Assembly: GCA_964481425.1 (NCBI GenBank)
Contig: CAYZTM010000017.1
Coordinates: 1-64,000 of the forward strand
Direction: 5' to 3'
DNA: 64,000 nt
From: MKUN01 sp964481425
Lineage (GTDB): Bacteria > Bacteroidota > Bacteroidia > Chitinophagales > Chitinophagaceae
Part shown: positions 43,132 to 51,104 of the stretch, piece after piece
How the letters are laid out: each line of letters starts with the position of its first letter
How positions within the stretch are numbered: position 1 is the first letter of the stretch
The notes under the pieces: generated by a model
Database searches by the model: none
Seen by the model: only the letters and a program-made list of their open reading frames with translations
Told to the model about the DNA's origin: nothing
Program-made: the position numbers and the translations under genes

Positions 43132-43156
43132 TTCCAAATAAGGATATCCACATTTT
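43132..43156 (+). repeat. Left terminal inverted repeat of the Hachiman unit
   Basis: TTCCAAAT (43132-43139), AAG, GATATCCACATTTT (43143-43156). The inner 14 bp match the right copy perfectly, as do the outer 8 bp. Confidence 0.6.
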
Positions 43157-43216
43157 GGCCTTGATGAAGCGTGGGGCAAATGTTGCCGGACGGAGTCCTT
43201 CGCTTTATAAATATGA

Positions 43217-43244
43217 TTTAAGTCGCCCTGCCGGAAGACTTAAA
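43217..43244 (-). terminator. Possible terminator of the hamAB operon
   Basis: TTTAAGTC (43217-43224) pairs perfectly with GACTTAAA (43237-43244) across a 12-nt loop, 12 bp past the hamB stop. The following minus-strand sequence (ATATTTATAAAG) is only moderately T-rich, so efficiency is doubtful. Confidence 0.4.
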
Positions 43245-43256
43245 CCAGTTGGGGGT

Positions 43257-45917
43257 CTATTCTCTTTTTAATAGTTTCAATTTGTACAAATATCGATTGT
43301 AAATGGGTTTAAGATTAAGAGATGTGTGTTGCTTTAACCATTCGAAAACATCTATTTCCTCATGTCCTTGCTCCTTCTCGAATAGAGAATTTACCTTTAA
43401 CGCAACACTTCTAGATACGCCGGCCGCAATAAGTTTCATTACTACTCCGTTGGTAGTGCCTAGTTCTAACATACCTGGTAACGCTAAAGAAAATTTATAT
43501 TCTTCGTGTTGCTGGGGAGTCATAAGACGTTCTAAAATATCGTTTAGCAATTTCATGTATTTCACCAGAACATGGGAGACTATAACATTATTAATACGCG
43601 CCAAATCATTTATTACTCTGTTAATATCCACTTCGCTGTCAGGATCGAACGGGTAGTCCTCAGATGAATTTTTCGCCCTCCAAGCGATATCCGATTTTAT
43701 TATTTGGCTATACGGTTCCCCCGCAAGCCACTTTACCCCATACAAACACATCTGCGGTATTGTGCGAGAAACGTTGTGTACTCGCGATGCTTCAAACTTA
43801 ATTTCAAAAATTGAATCAAGCTTCTTCATAATTACTACCCACTGCCAGTACAAATTACGTTTCCTTAAAGGTATCCCTTCTACCTCTATTTTTGATATTG
43901 GCGTTGCCAAATTACCATTTACGTGTATCACCCACGACTCAATGCCTTCTTCAATAATTTGTCGATACAAAACATCTTGCAATAGTGGATCTATTGAGGG
44001 ATTATCCTTACAAACACTTGGTGGTATTTGCACTTCTTTCAAACTCAATTCAACGCCTTCAACAATAAGCGTGCCTCTTTCAATGCTGACTTCTTTAGAC
44101 GCTATATAGTCTTTAAAATCCTCCTTGTCAGACAGATATTTCTGGCGAAACAATATGATTGCATTTTTCTCCAGTTCTAGTTTTCGTTCTATTTGTACGC
44201 TTGTTTTAGCTAAATTTTCAACAACGCTTTCAAACTTAGTAGTCAACGCTTTGCTAGTTGCAGGCACAACCTCCTTTTCAAATTTTCCATCAAAATATTG
44301 CCTTGCCCAATCATACCGAGCGGCTCTTTCTATGCAATAAATTGTTCCATATAGCGATTCTCCCAGTCGTCCGGCGCGGCCAATCAAATTGCCAAACTCG
44401 AAGGGAGTAAGATTGTCATCCTTTTTATCCGGCAGTATTATAAAAAGATTGCGCGCTGGCAAATTAACACCTTCTATCAAAGTCGATGTACAAAAGAGCT
44501 TGCTAAGTTTCCCATCTTTAAAGCAATCCTCAACCTCCTTCCGTACCATTTCTGGCAAACGGCCATGGTGAAACGCAACGCCTCTTTTTAGGCACTTAAT
44601 TAGATGATATTTAGGGTGTATTTCCTCTCCCAAATAATCAATTAACTCTAAAACGCGCCTATCTAAAAATACTTCCCCCTTGACTGTTTTGGCAAAATGT
44701 CGTGCCCAACTCTCGGCTAGATTTGTTTTCGGAGCATAAATAATTGTATGTTCTTCTTTGGCAAAACGTCCTATTAATCCAGCAATCCCACTTCCAATAT
44801 TATTATTTAGTGCTTTCTCAAGATCATACCCAATATTGATGCTAAATTTTTCTATTCCACTATTATTCGAAAGTAATTGTACGGATATATTTTTTTTATC
44901 AGTTGCTCTAATAACGCTCCTGACCTGAATTACAGGAGACACAGTGGTTTTAACGATTGCTGATGTTTCTCTAAATATCTCATTAAAGAGTCGAAAAGGA
45001 TTGTCTAGATTAGGTCCTGCAGCTACAATCTGTGATTCTGGAAACGTAATTCCCAGTAGGCTGACTATATATTCGAGTAAAGTTCCACGCCCACCCTCGT
45101 CCTCTACATTTTGTATCTCGTCAATAAAAATTAGTCTGAATCTGAATTTCACACTACTGGCATGCTTCAAAAGCCGCAAGCAGCGTTCCGGGGTTAGGAC
45201 AAAAACGGCATTTGTTTCCAAATCGGGTTCTAAAAAGGTTGTATAAACGTTTGCCAATTCACCCAATTCAATTCTGAATTCTTCACTTACTTGGTTTATC
45301 AAAGCTCTGGAAGGTACTATGTAAAGACACCATTGAACCTCTTTTGCATTTAAGATCACGTTCTTGATGTACTTTTTTACGATGAATGACTTTCCAGCAG
45401 ACGTAGGGGCAGAAATTGAAATCCTGTGTTTTGCATTGAGATCATTCCAAAGCATTTTTTGGAACCTCGTGACAAGGAGCGTTTCCATGCCAAGTTCAAT
45501 TCTTTTTATTTCTTGTTGAGCTGCAAGTTCAAAACTCAAGAGTGCATCGTAGTTGTATATCCTTACATCTGAATTTGCATTCCCAGCTTTACCCGACCTC
45601 TTAAACAAATTTGTTGCTGTCAAATTCCCAACTCGGGACATTAAAAGATAACAAAGACGTTCGATATCAACATTTTCTCCTTCTCTCAAATAAAGTAGAG
45701 ACGTGAACAACTGCACTTTTGCTTGATGAGGTTCGGATTCGCTGCTTGCTAAAATAGACGCCAACCATACCGCTTTTTTTAAATCTTCAAGTGGTAGTTC
45801 TTGAGGCAAGAGATTAGGTTCGTTATTTTCAATAAATTGATTGTACAGCAACTTATCAATAACGGTATTTAAAACAGTATGCTGAAAAACTCGGTCATAG
45901 ATTGTAGGGAAGCTCAT
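43257..45917 (-). CDS. hamB: Hachiman helicase HamB
   Basis: 886 residues, SF2 Ski2-like. Motif I is SAPTSAGKSF (169-178), Ia VPSRALINQV (201-210), II DEIQ (266-269), III VAAGPN, IVa VAFHHGRLP (448-456), V CTSTLIEGVNLPA (476-488) and VI GNLIGRAGRLG (509-519), then a ~370-residue C-terminal region. Paired with a DUF1837 gene 9 bp upstream, this is the HamB partner of Hachiman. In characterised systems HamB surveys DNA and, when it meets damaged or phage DNA, frees the nuclease HamA. All helicase motifs look intact. Composition is AT-rich. Confidence 0.85.
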   Translation of the reverse strand: MSFPTIYDRVFQHTVLNTVIDKLLYNQFIENNEPNLLPQELPLEDLKKAVWLASILASSESEPHQAKVQLFTSLLYLREGENVDIERLCYLLMSRVGNLTATNLFKRSGKAGNANSDVRIYNYDALLSFELAAQQEIKRIELGMETLLVTRFQKMLWNDLNAKHRISISAPTSAGKSFIVKKYIKNVILNAKEVQWCLYIVPSRALINQVSEEFRIELGELANVYTTFLEPDLETNAVFVLTPERCLRLLKHASSVKFRFRLIFIDEIQNVEDEGGRGTLLEYIVSLLGITFPESQIVAAGPNLDNPFRLFNEIFRETSAIVKTTVSPVIQVRSVIRATDKKNISVQLLSNNSGIEKFSINIGYDLEKALNNNIGSGIAGLIGRFAKEEHTIIYAPKTNLAESWARHFAKTVKGEVFLDRRVLELIDYLGEEIHPKYHLIKCLKRGVAFHHGRLPEMVRKEVEDCFKDGKLSKLFCTSTLIEGVNLPARNLFIILPDKKDDNLTPFEFGNLIGRAGRLGESLYGTIYCIERAARYDWARQYFDGKFEKEVVPATSKALTTKFESVVENLAKTSVQIERKLELEKNAIILFRQKYLSDKEDFKDYIASKEVSIERGTLIVEGVELSLKEVQIPPSVCKDNPSIDPLLQDVLYRQIIEEGIESWVIHVNGNLATPISKIEVEGIPLRKRNLYWQWVVIMKKLDSIFEIKFEASRVHNVSRTIPQMCLYGVKWLAGEPYSQIIKSDIAWRAKNSSEDYPFDPDSEVDINRVINDLARINNVIVSHVLVKYMKLLNDILERLMTPQQHEEYKFSLALPGMLELGTTNGVVMKLIAAGVSRSVALKVNSLFEKEQGHEEIDVFEWLKQHTSLNLKPIYNRYLYKLKLLKRE

Positions 45918-45926
45918 GGTATCTCT

Positions 45927-46880
45927 TTAAGATTTAGATTTTGGTTTAGATCTGGGCTTGGGCCTATATTCTGCGTTATGTATCCTTGCGTACATTGCAT
46001 TTCTAAATGCGCTGACGTTGTTAAAAGGAATCATGAAGAAGTGTAAATGAACAGCCTTTATTTCTGGGTAATTATTTAGTTTCTCATTGATTTCATCGAT
46101 CATTTGATCCCCAAATATTTTTAGCTTTTCCACTAACATGGCTTCAAGCTCCTGTTTTGTCATGCACTGTTGCTCGCATCTATTTATTACACCACTGTTA
46201 TACATTATCAAGATCGGATGCACTAAATTTTGTTCTTGAAAATCTCGTGTTGTTGGATCTAACCTGTTGTATAATTCGTCTACGTCGATATCATCAGGGG
46301 ACATGTTGTCAAGAGCAACAACCCATTCAGCCTCCCTAAAAAGATGAGATGTTTCAGGAGCATGCATCCTGTAAATTGATTTAAAGGCATCTTCCAATCC
46401 AAGACGAAAATTCTTAACAACTTTTGATTCTCCCACTAAATACGATGGAGTAACCCCTTGTTTAGTCCGATAGTTACCAAGAAATACACCATCTCCTCCC
46501 TTCACCTGATCATTCATGCTACTAAGAGCGCGAACTTTATGAGCTACCATTTTGCAATCCAAGAATGCCTCCACTAAAGCGAAGAGAAGCAATTCACCAT
46601 ATTTCCCATCTTTTTCCGGATTTACATTGCCGAAATATTGAGTGGAATGAAATGAAATATCCATGGAATTGGAAAACTCGCCCATTCTTTTTTTACCTAA
46701 AACAAATTCTGGCATTAACCTATGTAACTTCGTCACGAGTGCATCTGCCGTCACTTGTGTACCCGATGAGCTCACTGAATGGAGACAAACCGTAATTTTG
46801 TCCTTTGATTCTGTGAATTGATGATTTAATACATTGGTATACCAACTTTTATCAATACTAATTGCTTTACTCCAGTCCAT
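45927..46880 (-). CDS. hamA: Hachiman nuclease effector HamA (DUF1837)
   Basis: 317 residues. The DUF1837 core has the PD-(D/E)xK-like set: Glu96 in YGELLLFALVEAF, Asp130 in KGGDGVFLG, Glu151 and Lys153 in VGESKV. Its C-terminus is basic (YRPKPRSKPKSKS). It precedes hamB by 9 bp in one leftward operon. In characterised Hachiman, HamA is the effector that degrades DNA after HamB release. The start at 46880 gives the family's usual length. The spacer upstream is AT-rich and ends at the right inverted repeat. Confidence 0.85.
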   Translation of the reverse strand: MDWSKAISIDKSWYTNVLNHQFTESKDKITVCLHSVSSSGTQVTADALVTKLHRLMPEFVLGKKRMGEFSNSMDISFHSTQYFGNVNPEKDGKYGELLLFALVEAFLDCKMVAHKVRALSSMNDQVKGGDGVFLGNYRTKQGVTPSYLVGESKVVKNFRLGLEDAFKSIYRMHAPETSHLFREAEWVVALDNMSPDDIDVDELYNRLDPTTRDFQEQNLVHPILIMYNSGVINRCEQQCMTKQELEAMLVEKLKIFGDQMIDEINEKLNNYPEIKAVHLHFFMIPFNNVSAFRNAMYARIHNAEYRPKPRSKPKSKS

Positions 46881-46961
46881 TTACATATTTTTCTACAGGA
46901 ATATTCTAAAAATAAAAAATATTCGATTAATGAAAAATTTATACCATACGCTTACAGACTA

Positions 46962-46986
46962 AAAATGTGGATATCTAAATTTGGAA
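46962..46986 (-). repeat. Right terminal inverted repeat of the Hachiman unit
   Basis: Read on the minus strand: TTCCAAAT (46986-46979), TTA, GATATCCACATTTT (46975-46962). It lies 81 bp upstream of hamA, so both genes and their promoter are inside. Confidence 0.6.
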
Positions 46987-46991
46987 AGCCC

Positions 46992-47084
46992 TCAACCCAT
47001 AACCAACATCACCACCAGCCCCAGGAAGCAGAGCAATAGCACAGCTATAAAAAATACCCTTTCGCCATAGGTGAACGGCCTCAT
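46992..47084 (-). CDS. 30-residue hydrophobic small protein (candidate)
   Basis: ATG at 47084 to TGA at 46994-46992. It starts MRPFTYGERVF and continues as one membrane span (FIAVLLLCFLGLVVMLVMG), so it would be a single-pass small protein. Its base composition matches the chromosome rather than the AT-rich Hachiman unit, whose right repeat begins 5 bp after the stop. It is short enough to be chance, but the charge pattern and hydrophobic run make a real small membrane protein plausible. Function unknown. Confidence 0.4.
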   Translation of the reverse strand: MRPFTYGERVFFIAVLLLCFLGLVVMLVMG

Positions 47085-47369
47085 ACGTAATAGAATTGGT
47101 AACCACAAAATACGGCATGCGGGAGGGGAAGAAAAGAGTGAAAACACCCATTTTTTTGGAGGGCCTCTCAACGCGTCTGACCGCAGAGAGCGGTGCTGAC
47201 CCTATGGGGGGCTTGCCGGGCGCGAGGGAGCTACATCAAGTCAATTCCGGTTGCAAACCGGCAGGAATGTATAGACGCAAGTTGGCTATGCAGGGGGCGG
47301 CGCAGCAAAACTTGCGCCAGTGGTGTGAAGAATAATGGATATTCCTTTCTACATTTATGTACGTTCGGT

Positions 47370-48287
47370 ATGGCCAATATGAAACAGTTTCGCATTAGGG
47401 TATTGTTGCTCCTGCTCTGCTGCAGCTCCTGCACCTTCAACAAGCTGTTCTACCAGCCGGAGCGCATGCCCAAGCCACCCGTGAGCTTCCAGCTAAGGAA
47501 CAGGGAAAAGCATGATACGGTATATGTAAACATAGCGGACAGTAATTACCAGCCTGTATTCCGCAATGCACAACATGGGCCATATGACCCGGGCTATACC
47601 CTGGAGAGTGTGTTCTTCAGGAGCGGCGATGGCAACCGGCTGAACGGCTGGTGGCTGAAACCGGGGCGGGTGCAACCGAATGGTATAACACTGCTGTTCC
47701 TGCATGGCAACGGGGGCAATGTGCTTTCGCAGTTTGCGGGTGCAGTGCCTTTTGTGCAGCGGGGCTTCAAGGTATTGCTCATAGACTATAGCGGCTATGG
47801 CTACTCTGAAGGGCATTCGACAAGAAAAAATTTCCTTACAGACGGCAACTCGGCACTGAGCTACCTGCTGGGGCGGCCCGATGTGCGCGGCGATAAGATA
47901 GTGATCTATGGGCAGTCGCTGGGCGGGCACCTCTCGGCCACGGTGGCGGCGCAAAACGAGGCGCGTATAGACGGGCTGGTGATGGAGGGTGCGCCCTCCT
48001 CGCACAAGGACATTGCGGCCTATATGTCGCGGCCCTTCGGCTTCACGGCACGCTTGCTGGTGAAGGAGGGATACTCAGCCAGGGCATCGATAGCGCAATA
48101 CCACAAGCCACTGCTGCTGATACACAGCAGCGAGGACAGGACGGTGCCTTTCTTCCTGAGCCATAAGATATACGAACGGGCCAATGCGCCTAAGGAACTC
48201 TACGAGATAAAACATGGCCACATCATGGGCCCGGAGTACTACGCGGACAGCATAGCGGCAAAAATCGTGAGGATGGTAAGGGGGTAG
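47370..48287 (+). CDS. Lipoprotein alpha/beta hydrolase
   Basis: 305 residues from ATG 47370; an ATG at 47379 is an alternative, and a longer frame covers non-coding sequence. A lipoprotein signal (LLLLLCCSSC, Cys21) is followed by an alpha/beta-hydrolase with FLHGNGGNV (oxyanion region), nucleophile in YGQSLGGH, an acidic residue in SSEDRTVPF, and catalytic His in KHGHIMGP. It resembles BEM46/YqkD-type hydrolases. The substrate is unknown. It converges on the rhomboid gene 34 bp away. The 285-bp spacer before it shows nothing else. Confidence 0.9.
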   Translation: MANMKQFRIRVLLLLLCCSSCTFNKLFYQPERMPKPPVSFQLRNREKHDTVYVNIADSNYQPVFRNAQHGPYDPGYTLESVFFRSGDGNRLNGWWLKPGRVQPNGITLLFLHGNGGNVLSQFAGAVPFVQRGFKVLLIDYSGYGYSEGHSTRKNFLTDGNSALSYLLGRPDVRGDKIVIYGQSLGGHLSATVAAQNEARIDGLVMEGAPSSHKDIAAYMSRPFGFTARLLVKEGYSARASIAQYHKPLLLIHSSEDRTVPFFLSHKIYERANAPKELYEIKHGHIMGPEYYADSIAAKIVRMVRG

Positions 48288-48321
48288 TTGCTATGCTAAG
48301 GGTAACAATTTAGAGCATTCA

Positions 48322-49779
48322 TTACTCTTTCAGCTGATCAAGCAGCGACTGTATCTTCTCATTATATTCATTTATCTTGTCAGCATAGGCTGTGTCGTTT
48401 TCCTCCACCTGCTTATAGCCTAGTTCATATACATCGGCCCGCAGCAAGCTATATTGCTTCAACAAGCGATTACGGTGCTGAATACCATCAGGCAGGTCAA
48501 GAGCCAGCATCTTATCAGCAAGCTTTTGATTCTGCGCCCAATATTTCATGCCCTCTGCAAGGTAGTGCAGTACAGTATCTCTGGAGGCACTATCATCCAG
48601 GCTATATACTTTCAGAGCCTTCTCCTCATTCTCACTGAATTTTTCCACGGTCTTTTGGTATTCTGTTGCAGGGTCGGGCAAAGTAATAAAAGTAAAAACG
48701 GTGAGTGCGACTACGGCAGTGGTCATCAAGCCGATATTTTTTACCGGGCTTCTTGCTTCCTTTCCCTTCCTGAGCTCGAAGTAAAAGGTATACCCAATCA
48801 ACAAGCCGCTAAGCAAGCCTCCTATATGTCCGGCATTGTCGATATTTCCCTTCATCCCGGCAACAAGATTATAGCCTACAAAAATGAGTATACTTTGCAG
48901 CATAGCTTTGCGGGCACTCTTCTCTATAAGATTGGTGGTTAGCATGGCAAGGAATACCCCGTATATACCAAATATGGCCCCGGATGCACCTACCGATACT
49001 GTGAAAGGATGTATGGCAATACTCAAAAGACCAGAGCAAATACCGCTAAGAAGGTAGGCAGCAGCAAACCGGGTTTTGCCAAGCAATGGCTCAAGTAATA
49101 CGCCAATGTAGAGCAGTGCGTACATATTCATCAGCAGATGAATGACACCAGCATGCACGAACATACTTGTAAACATGCGCCACCACCCCCCATGTATAGT
49201 GTATGGTCGAAAGTCACCACCCCACTGCAGCAAGTCGCCCGTGGTAGGAGCAATAAAACTGACCCCGGCAATGCACATAATGATAAAAACGAACACATTG
49301 ATGTCGATGATCAAGGGAGTAATAAAGAAATTTTTGTTGGGTATAAATATTCCCCAGAAGCCCCCGAGACCTCCCCCATGCAGGTACTTGCTATATGCGT
49401 CCGGATCGTCGGGGCTAAGCCGAAGCGTCAGCTCCCTGCATTTTTCCGTCAATTCATCGGGACTGAGACTGCTCTTCACTTCACTAAATGCTACGCGAAA
49501 CTCGTCGATATTCTTTTTGTTCTTGCCCAGGCTAATGAGCCTGCCGCCAAAGGCTTTGCTTGTAATAGTTGCCCTATCGCCCTCTATACTAATATTCAAC
49601 ACTTCACTATCACCATTGCGGCGCACCCTGGAATAATAGACCACATGATGCAAGCTGATATATGCCGGTTCCAAACCAAGCTTCTGTATTGCGTCACAAG
49701 CTATTGCTAAAAACTGGTCTGCATTAAGTCCATCAAGCAAGATGGCTACGCTGTGGGTTTTAGAAAAGAAATGGCTCAT
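48322..49779 (-). CDS. Rhomboid intramembrane serine protease with N-terminal domain
   Basis: 485 residues. About 150 soluble residues come first, then six to seven membrane helices with FVHAGVIHLLMNMYAL, the nucleophile Ser266 in GASGAIFG (264-271) and His318 in AGHIGG (316-321). A soluble C-terminal tail of ~130 residues (FSENEEKALKVYSLDD) follows. The Ser-His pair is complete. Rhomboids cleave membrane-protein substrates within the membrane. Substrate is unknown. Confidence 0.92.
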   Translation of the reverse strand: MSHFFSKTHSVAILLDGLNADQFLAIACDAIQKLGLEPAYISLHHVVYYSRVRRNGDSEVLNISIEGDRATITSKAFGGRLISLGKNKKNIDEFRVAFSEVKSSLSPDELTEKCRELTLRLSPDDPDAYSKYLHGGGLGGFWGIFIPNKNFFITPLIIDINVFVFIIMCIAGVSFIAPTTGDLLQWGGDFRPYTIHGGWWRMFTSMFVHAGVIHLLMNMYALLYIGVLLEPLLGKTRFAAAYLLSGICSGLLSIAIHPFTVSVGASGAIFGIYGVFLAMLTTNLIEKSARKAMLQSILIFVGYNLVAGMKGNIDNAGHIGGLLSGLLIGYTFYFELRKGKEARSPVKNIGLMTTAVVALTVFTFITLPDPATEYQKTVEKFSENEEKALKVYSLDDSASRDTVLHYLAEGMKYWAQNQKLADKMLALDLPDGIQHRNRLLKQYSLLRADVYELGYKQVEENDTAYADKINEYNEKIQSLLDQLKE

Positions 49780-49894
49780 CGGTATGATGTATTTATTTGT
49801 AAAGATTCAAGGATGTTGCCAAGATAATCAATTTCCATTTTGCGCATAAACGCATAAAAAAGGAGGACGGACACTACATGGAGGATAGATGACA

Positions 49895-50491
49895 TCATAC
49901 CCGTTTCAGCCAGCCGGTAACGCTCATGCGGGCGCGGGTGGCGGGCAGCACTTCGTGCTCCAGCTCATCGCTGCGGAAAAAGACGGCCCTGCCGGATGAG
50001 GGCAGTATCTGCTGTGAGCCCTGGCCCTGGTAAACCTGGAGTTGCCCGCCATCGGTATCGAGCCAGTCGCTATTAAGATAAGAGACGAGTGAATACTTGC
50101 GGGCGGCATCGTTGCGGAACTGGTCTTTATGGCGTTTGTAAAAACTACCCGCCTCGTAATAGGCATAATGAAACTCGCAGGCATTGATGCCGGTGTAGCA
50201 AGTACGGTTGAGGTAATCAATAAACTGATCGATCATATCGAGGAACTCGAGTTGGTCGGTATCGCGGTTCTTTTTATCGAGCCAGTATATCTTATCGCCA
50301 CGCAGGTCTTGTTTGGGGTCTTTTAGGGTGGTACGGTTGCCCACATTGGCCTGCTGCATGAGGCCCTCTGCATACAGGCGTGCGAGGTTTTGCTGCAACT
50401 TTTGCGCCAGTGGCGCAGCAAGGAAAGCATCGGATATACCGATCTTATTGGTGACAAAACTCTCTGTCAGTTCTTCGAAACGGGCGAGCAT
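49895..50491 (-). CDS. 2OG-Fe(II) oxygenase (prolyl-4-hydroxylase-like)
   Basis: 198 residues from ATG 50491; a longer upstream frame runs through a different gene and is not used. The jelly-roll metal site is H121-x-D123 (YKRHKDQF) and H179 (ELEHEVL), with Arg186 or Arg188 binding 2-oxoglutarate. Relatives hydroxylate proteins or small metabolites. A TACATTTG promoter 7 bp before the ATG leaves a leader of a few nt. It lies 127 bp from the small membrane-protein gene. Confidence 0.9.
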   Translation of the reverse strand: MLARFEELTESFVTNKIGISDAFLAAPLAQKLQQNLARLYAEGLMQQANVGNRTTLKDPKQDLRGDKIYWLDKKNRDTDQLEFLDMIDQFIDYLNRTCYTGINACEFHYAYYEAGSFYKRHKDQFRNDAARKYSLVSYLNSDWLDTDGGQLQVYQGQGSQQILPSSGRAVFFRSDELEHEVLPATRARMSVTGWLKRV

Positions 50492-50498
50492 AAGCGCG

Positions 50499-50506
50499 CA
50501 AATGTA
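50499..50506 (-). promoter_or_regulatory. Promoter -7 box of the oxygenase gene
   Basis: TACATTTG, then CGCGCTT and ATG at 50491. Transcription would start about 3 nt before the start codon, which also fixes the start choice. Confidence 0.55.
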
Positions 50507-50618
50507 CACCAATAATTGACATGTATAACTTACAGGGAATAAATAAAAAAGAAAAGTTAAGGGGCGATTTAGTAAGCCAGCTAAAAAGCGAAGAAAAGCC
50601 GTTTTGTAGTTTCGACGA

Positions 50619-51035
50619 TCAATGATGGTGTCTGAACACAAGGCGGTTGAACAACCAGGCAAACATGAACATGTACGCTGTTGACATAAGCAGATTGAAG
50701 ACCATGAGCAGGCGGAGCAGTATGCCACCGCTGCGTACATAAATAGCATCGACCGAAAGGGCACCGATAAAAATAGTAAGCAGTAGCCATAGGGGTAAAA
50801 TAACCTGAGGCGCATCAAGCCGCAACGACATTGCATTGAAAGTATATGCCATAAGGGCAATAAATACTGTAGAGGCTGCAGGAAAGAGCAGGCAGCACTT
50901 GTAAAACCAGCCTTGCGTACGGCGGCCAAGATCAAAAAGGTGAAGCACCACAATGAGCATTACCACGAAGCCCATGGGCATAAGCACACAGTATTCGCCG
51001 ATATAGACAATGCTCCTCAAGGGGATGGCAAGCAT
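50619..51035 (-). CDS. Small four-helix membrane protein
   Basis: 138 residues, about four membrane helices (LMPMGFVVMLIVVLHLF, CCLLFPAASTVFIALMAYTF, VILPLWLLLTIFIGALSV, LLRLLMVFNLLMSTAYMFMFA) and a C-terminal HHH. No domain recognised. It overlaps an artefactual longer frame of the oxygenase. Function unknown. Confidence 0.6.
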   Translation of the reverse strand: MLAIPLRSIVYIGEYCVLMPMGFVVMLIVVLHLFDLGRRTQGWFYKCCLLFPAASTVFIALMAYTFNAMSLRLDAPQVILPLWLLLTIFIGALSVDAIYVRSGGILLRLLMVFNLLMSTAYMFMFAWLFNRLVFRHHH

Positions 51036-51104
51036 GAGGCTTGTTTTGTTGTTAGACCAAAGCTAGGGGCAGAGGTTTAAACATTGTTGTGAAAATTAGT
51101 ATAG

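Larger units (their letters stand above)
43132..46986. mobile_element. Candidate inverted-repeat-bounded unit carrying Hachiman
   Basis: Imperfect 25-bp inverted repeats (22 of 25 positions equal) enclose the two Hachiman genes and nothing else recognisable. Both ends begin TTCCAAAT and end GATATCCACATTTT toward the inside. No transposase gene is present, so if it moves it must do so in trans. No target-site duplication was found directly outside the repeats. The interior is AT-richer than the flanks. Mobility is inferred. Confidence 0.5.

Noticed and set aside
43132..46986. Target-site duplication around the Hachiman inverted repeats
   Set aside because: Bases outside the two repeats do not match, so no duplication can be claimed.
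49895..50953. Extended 352-codon form of the oxygenase
   Set aside because: The extra N-terminus covers a different membrane-protein gene and precedes a promoter box that fits ATG 50491.
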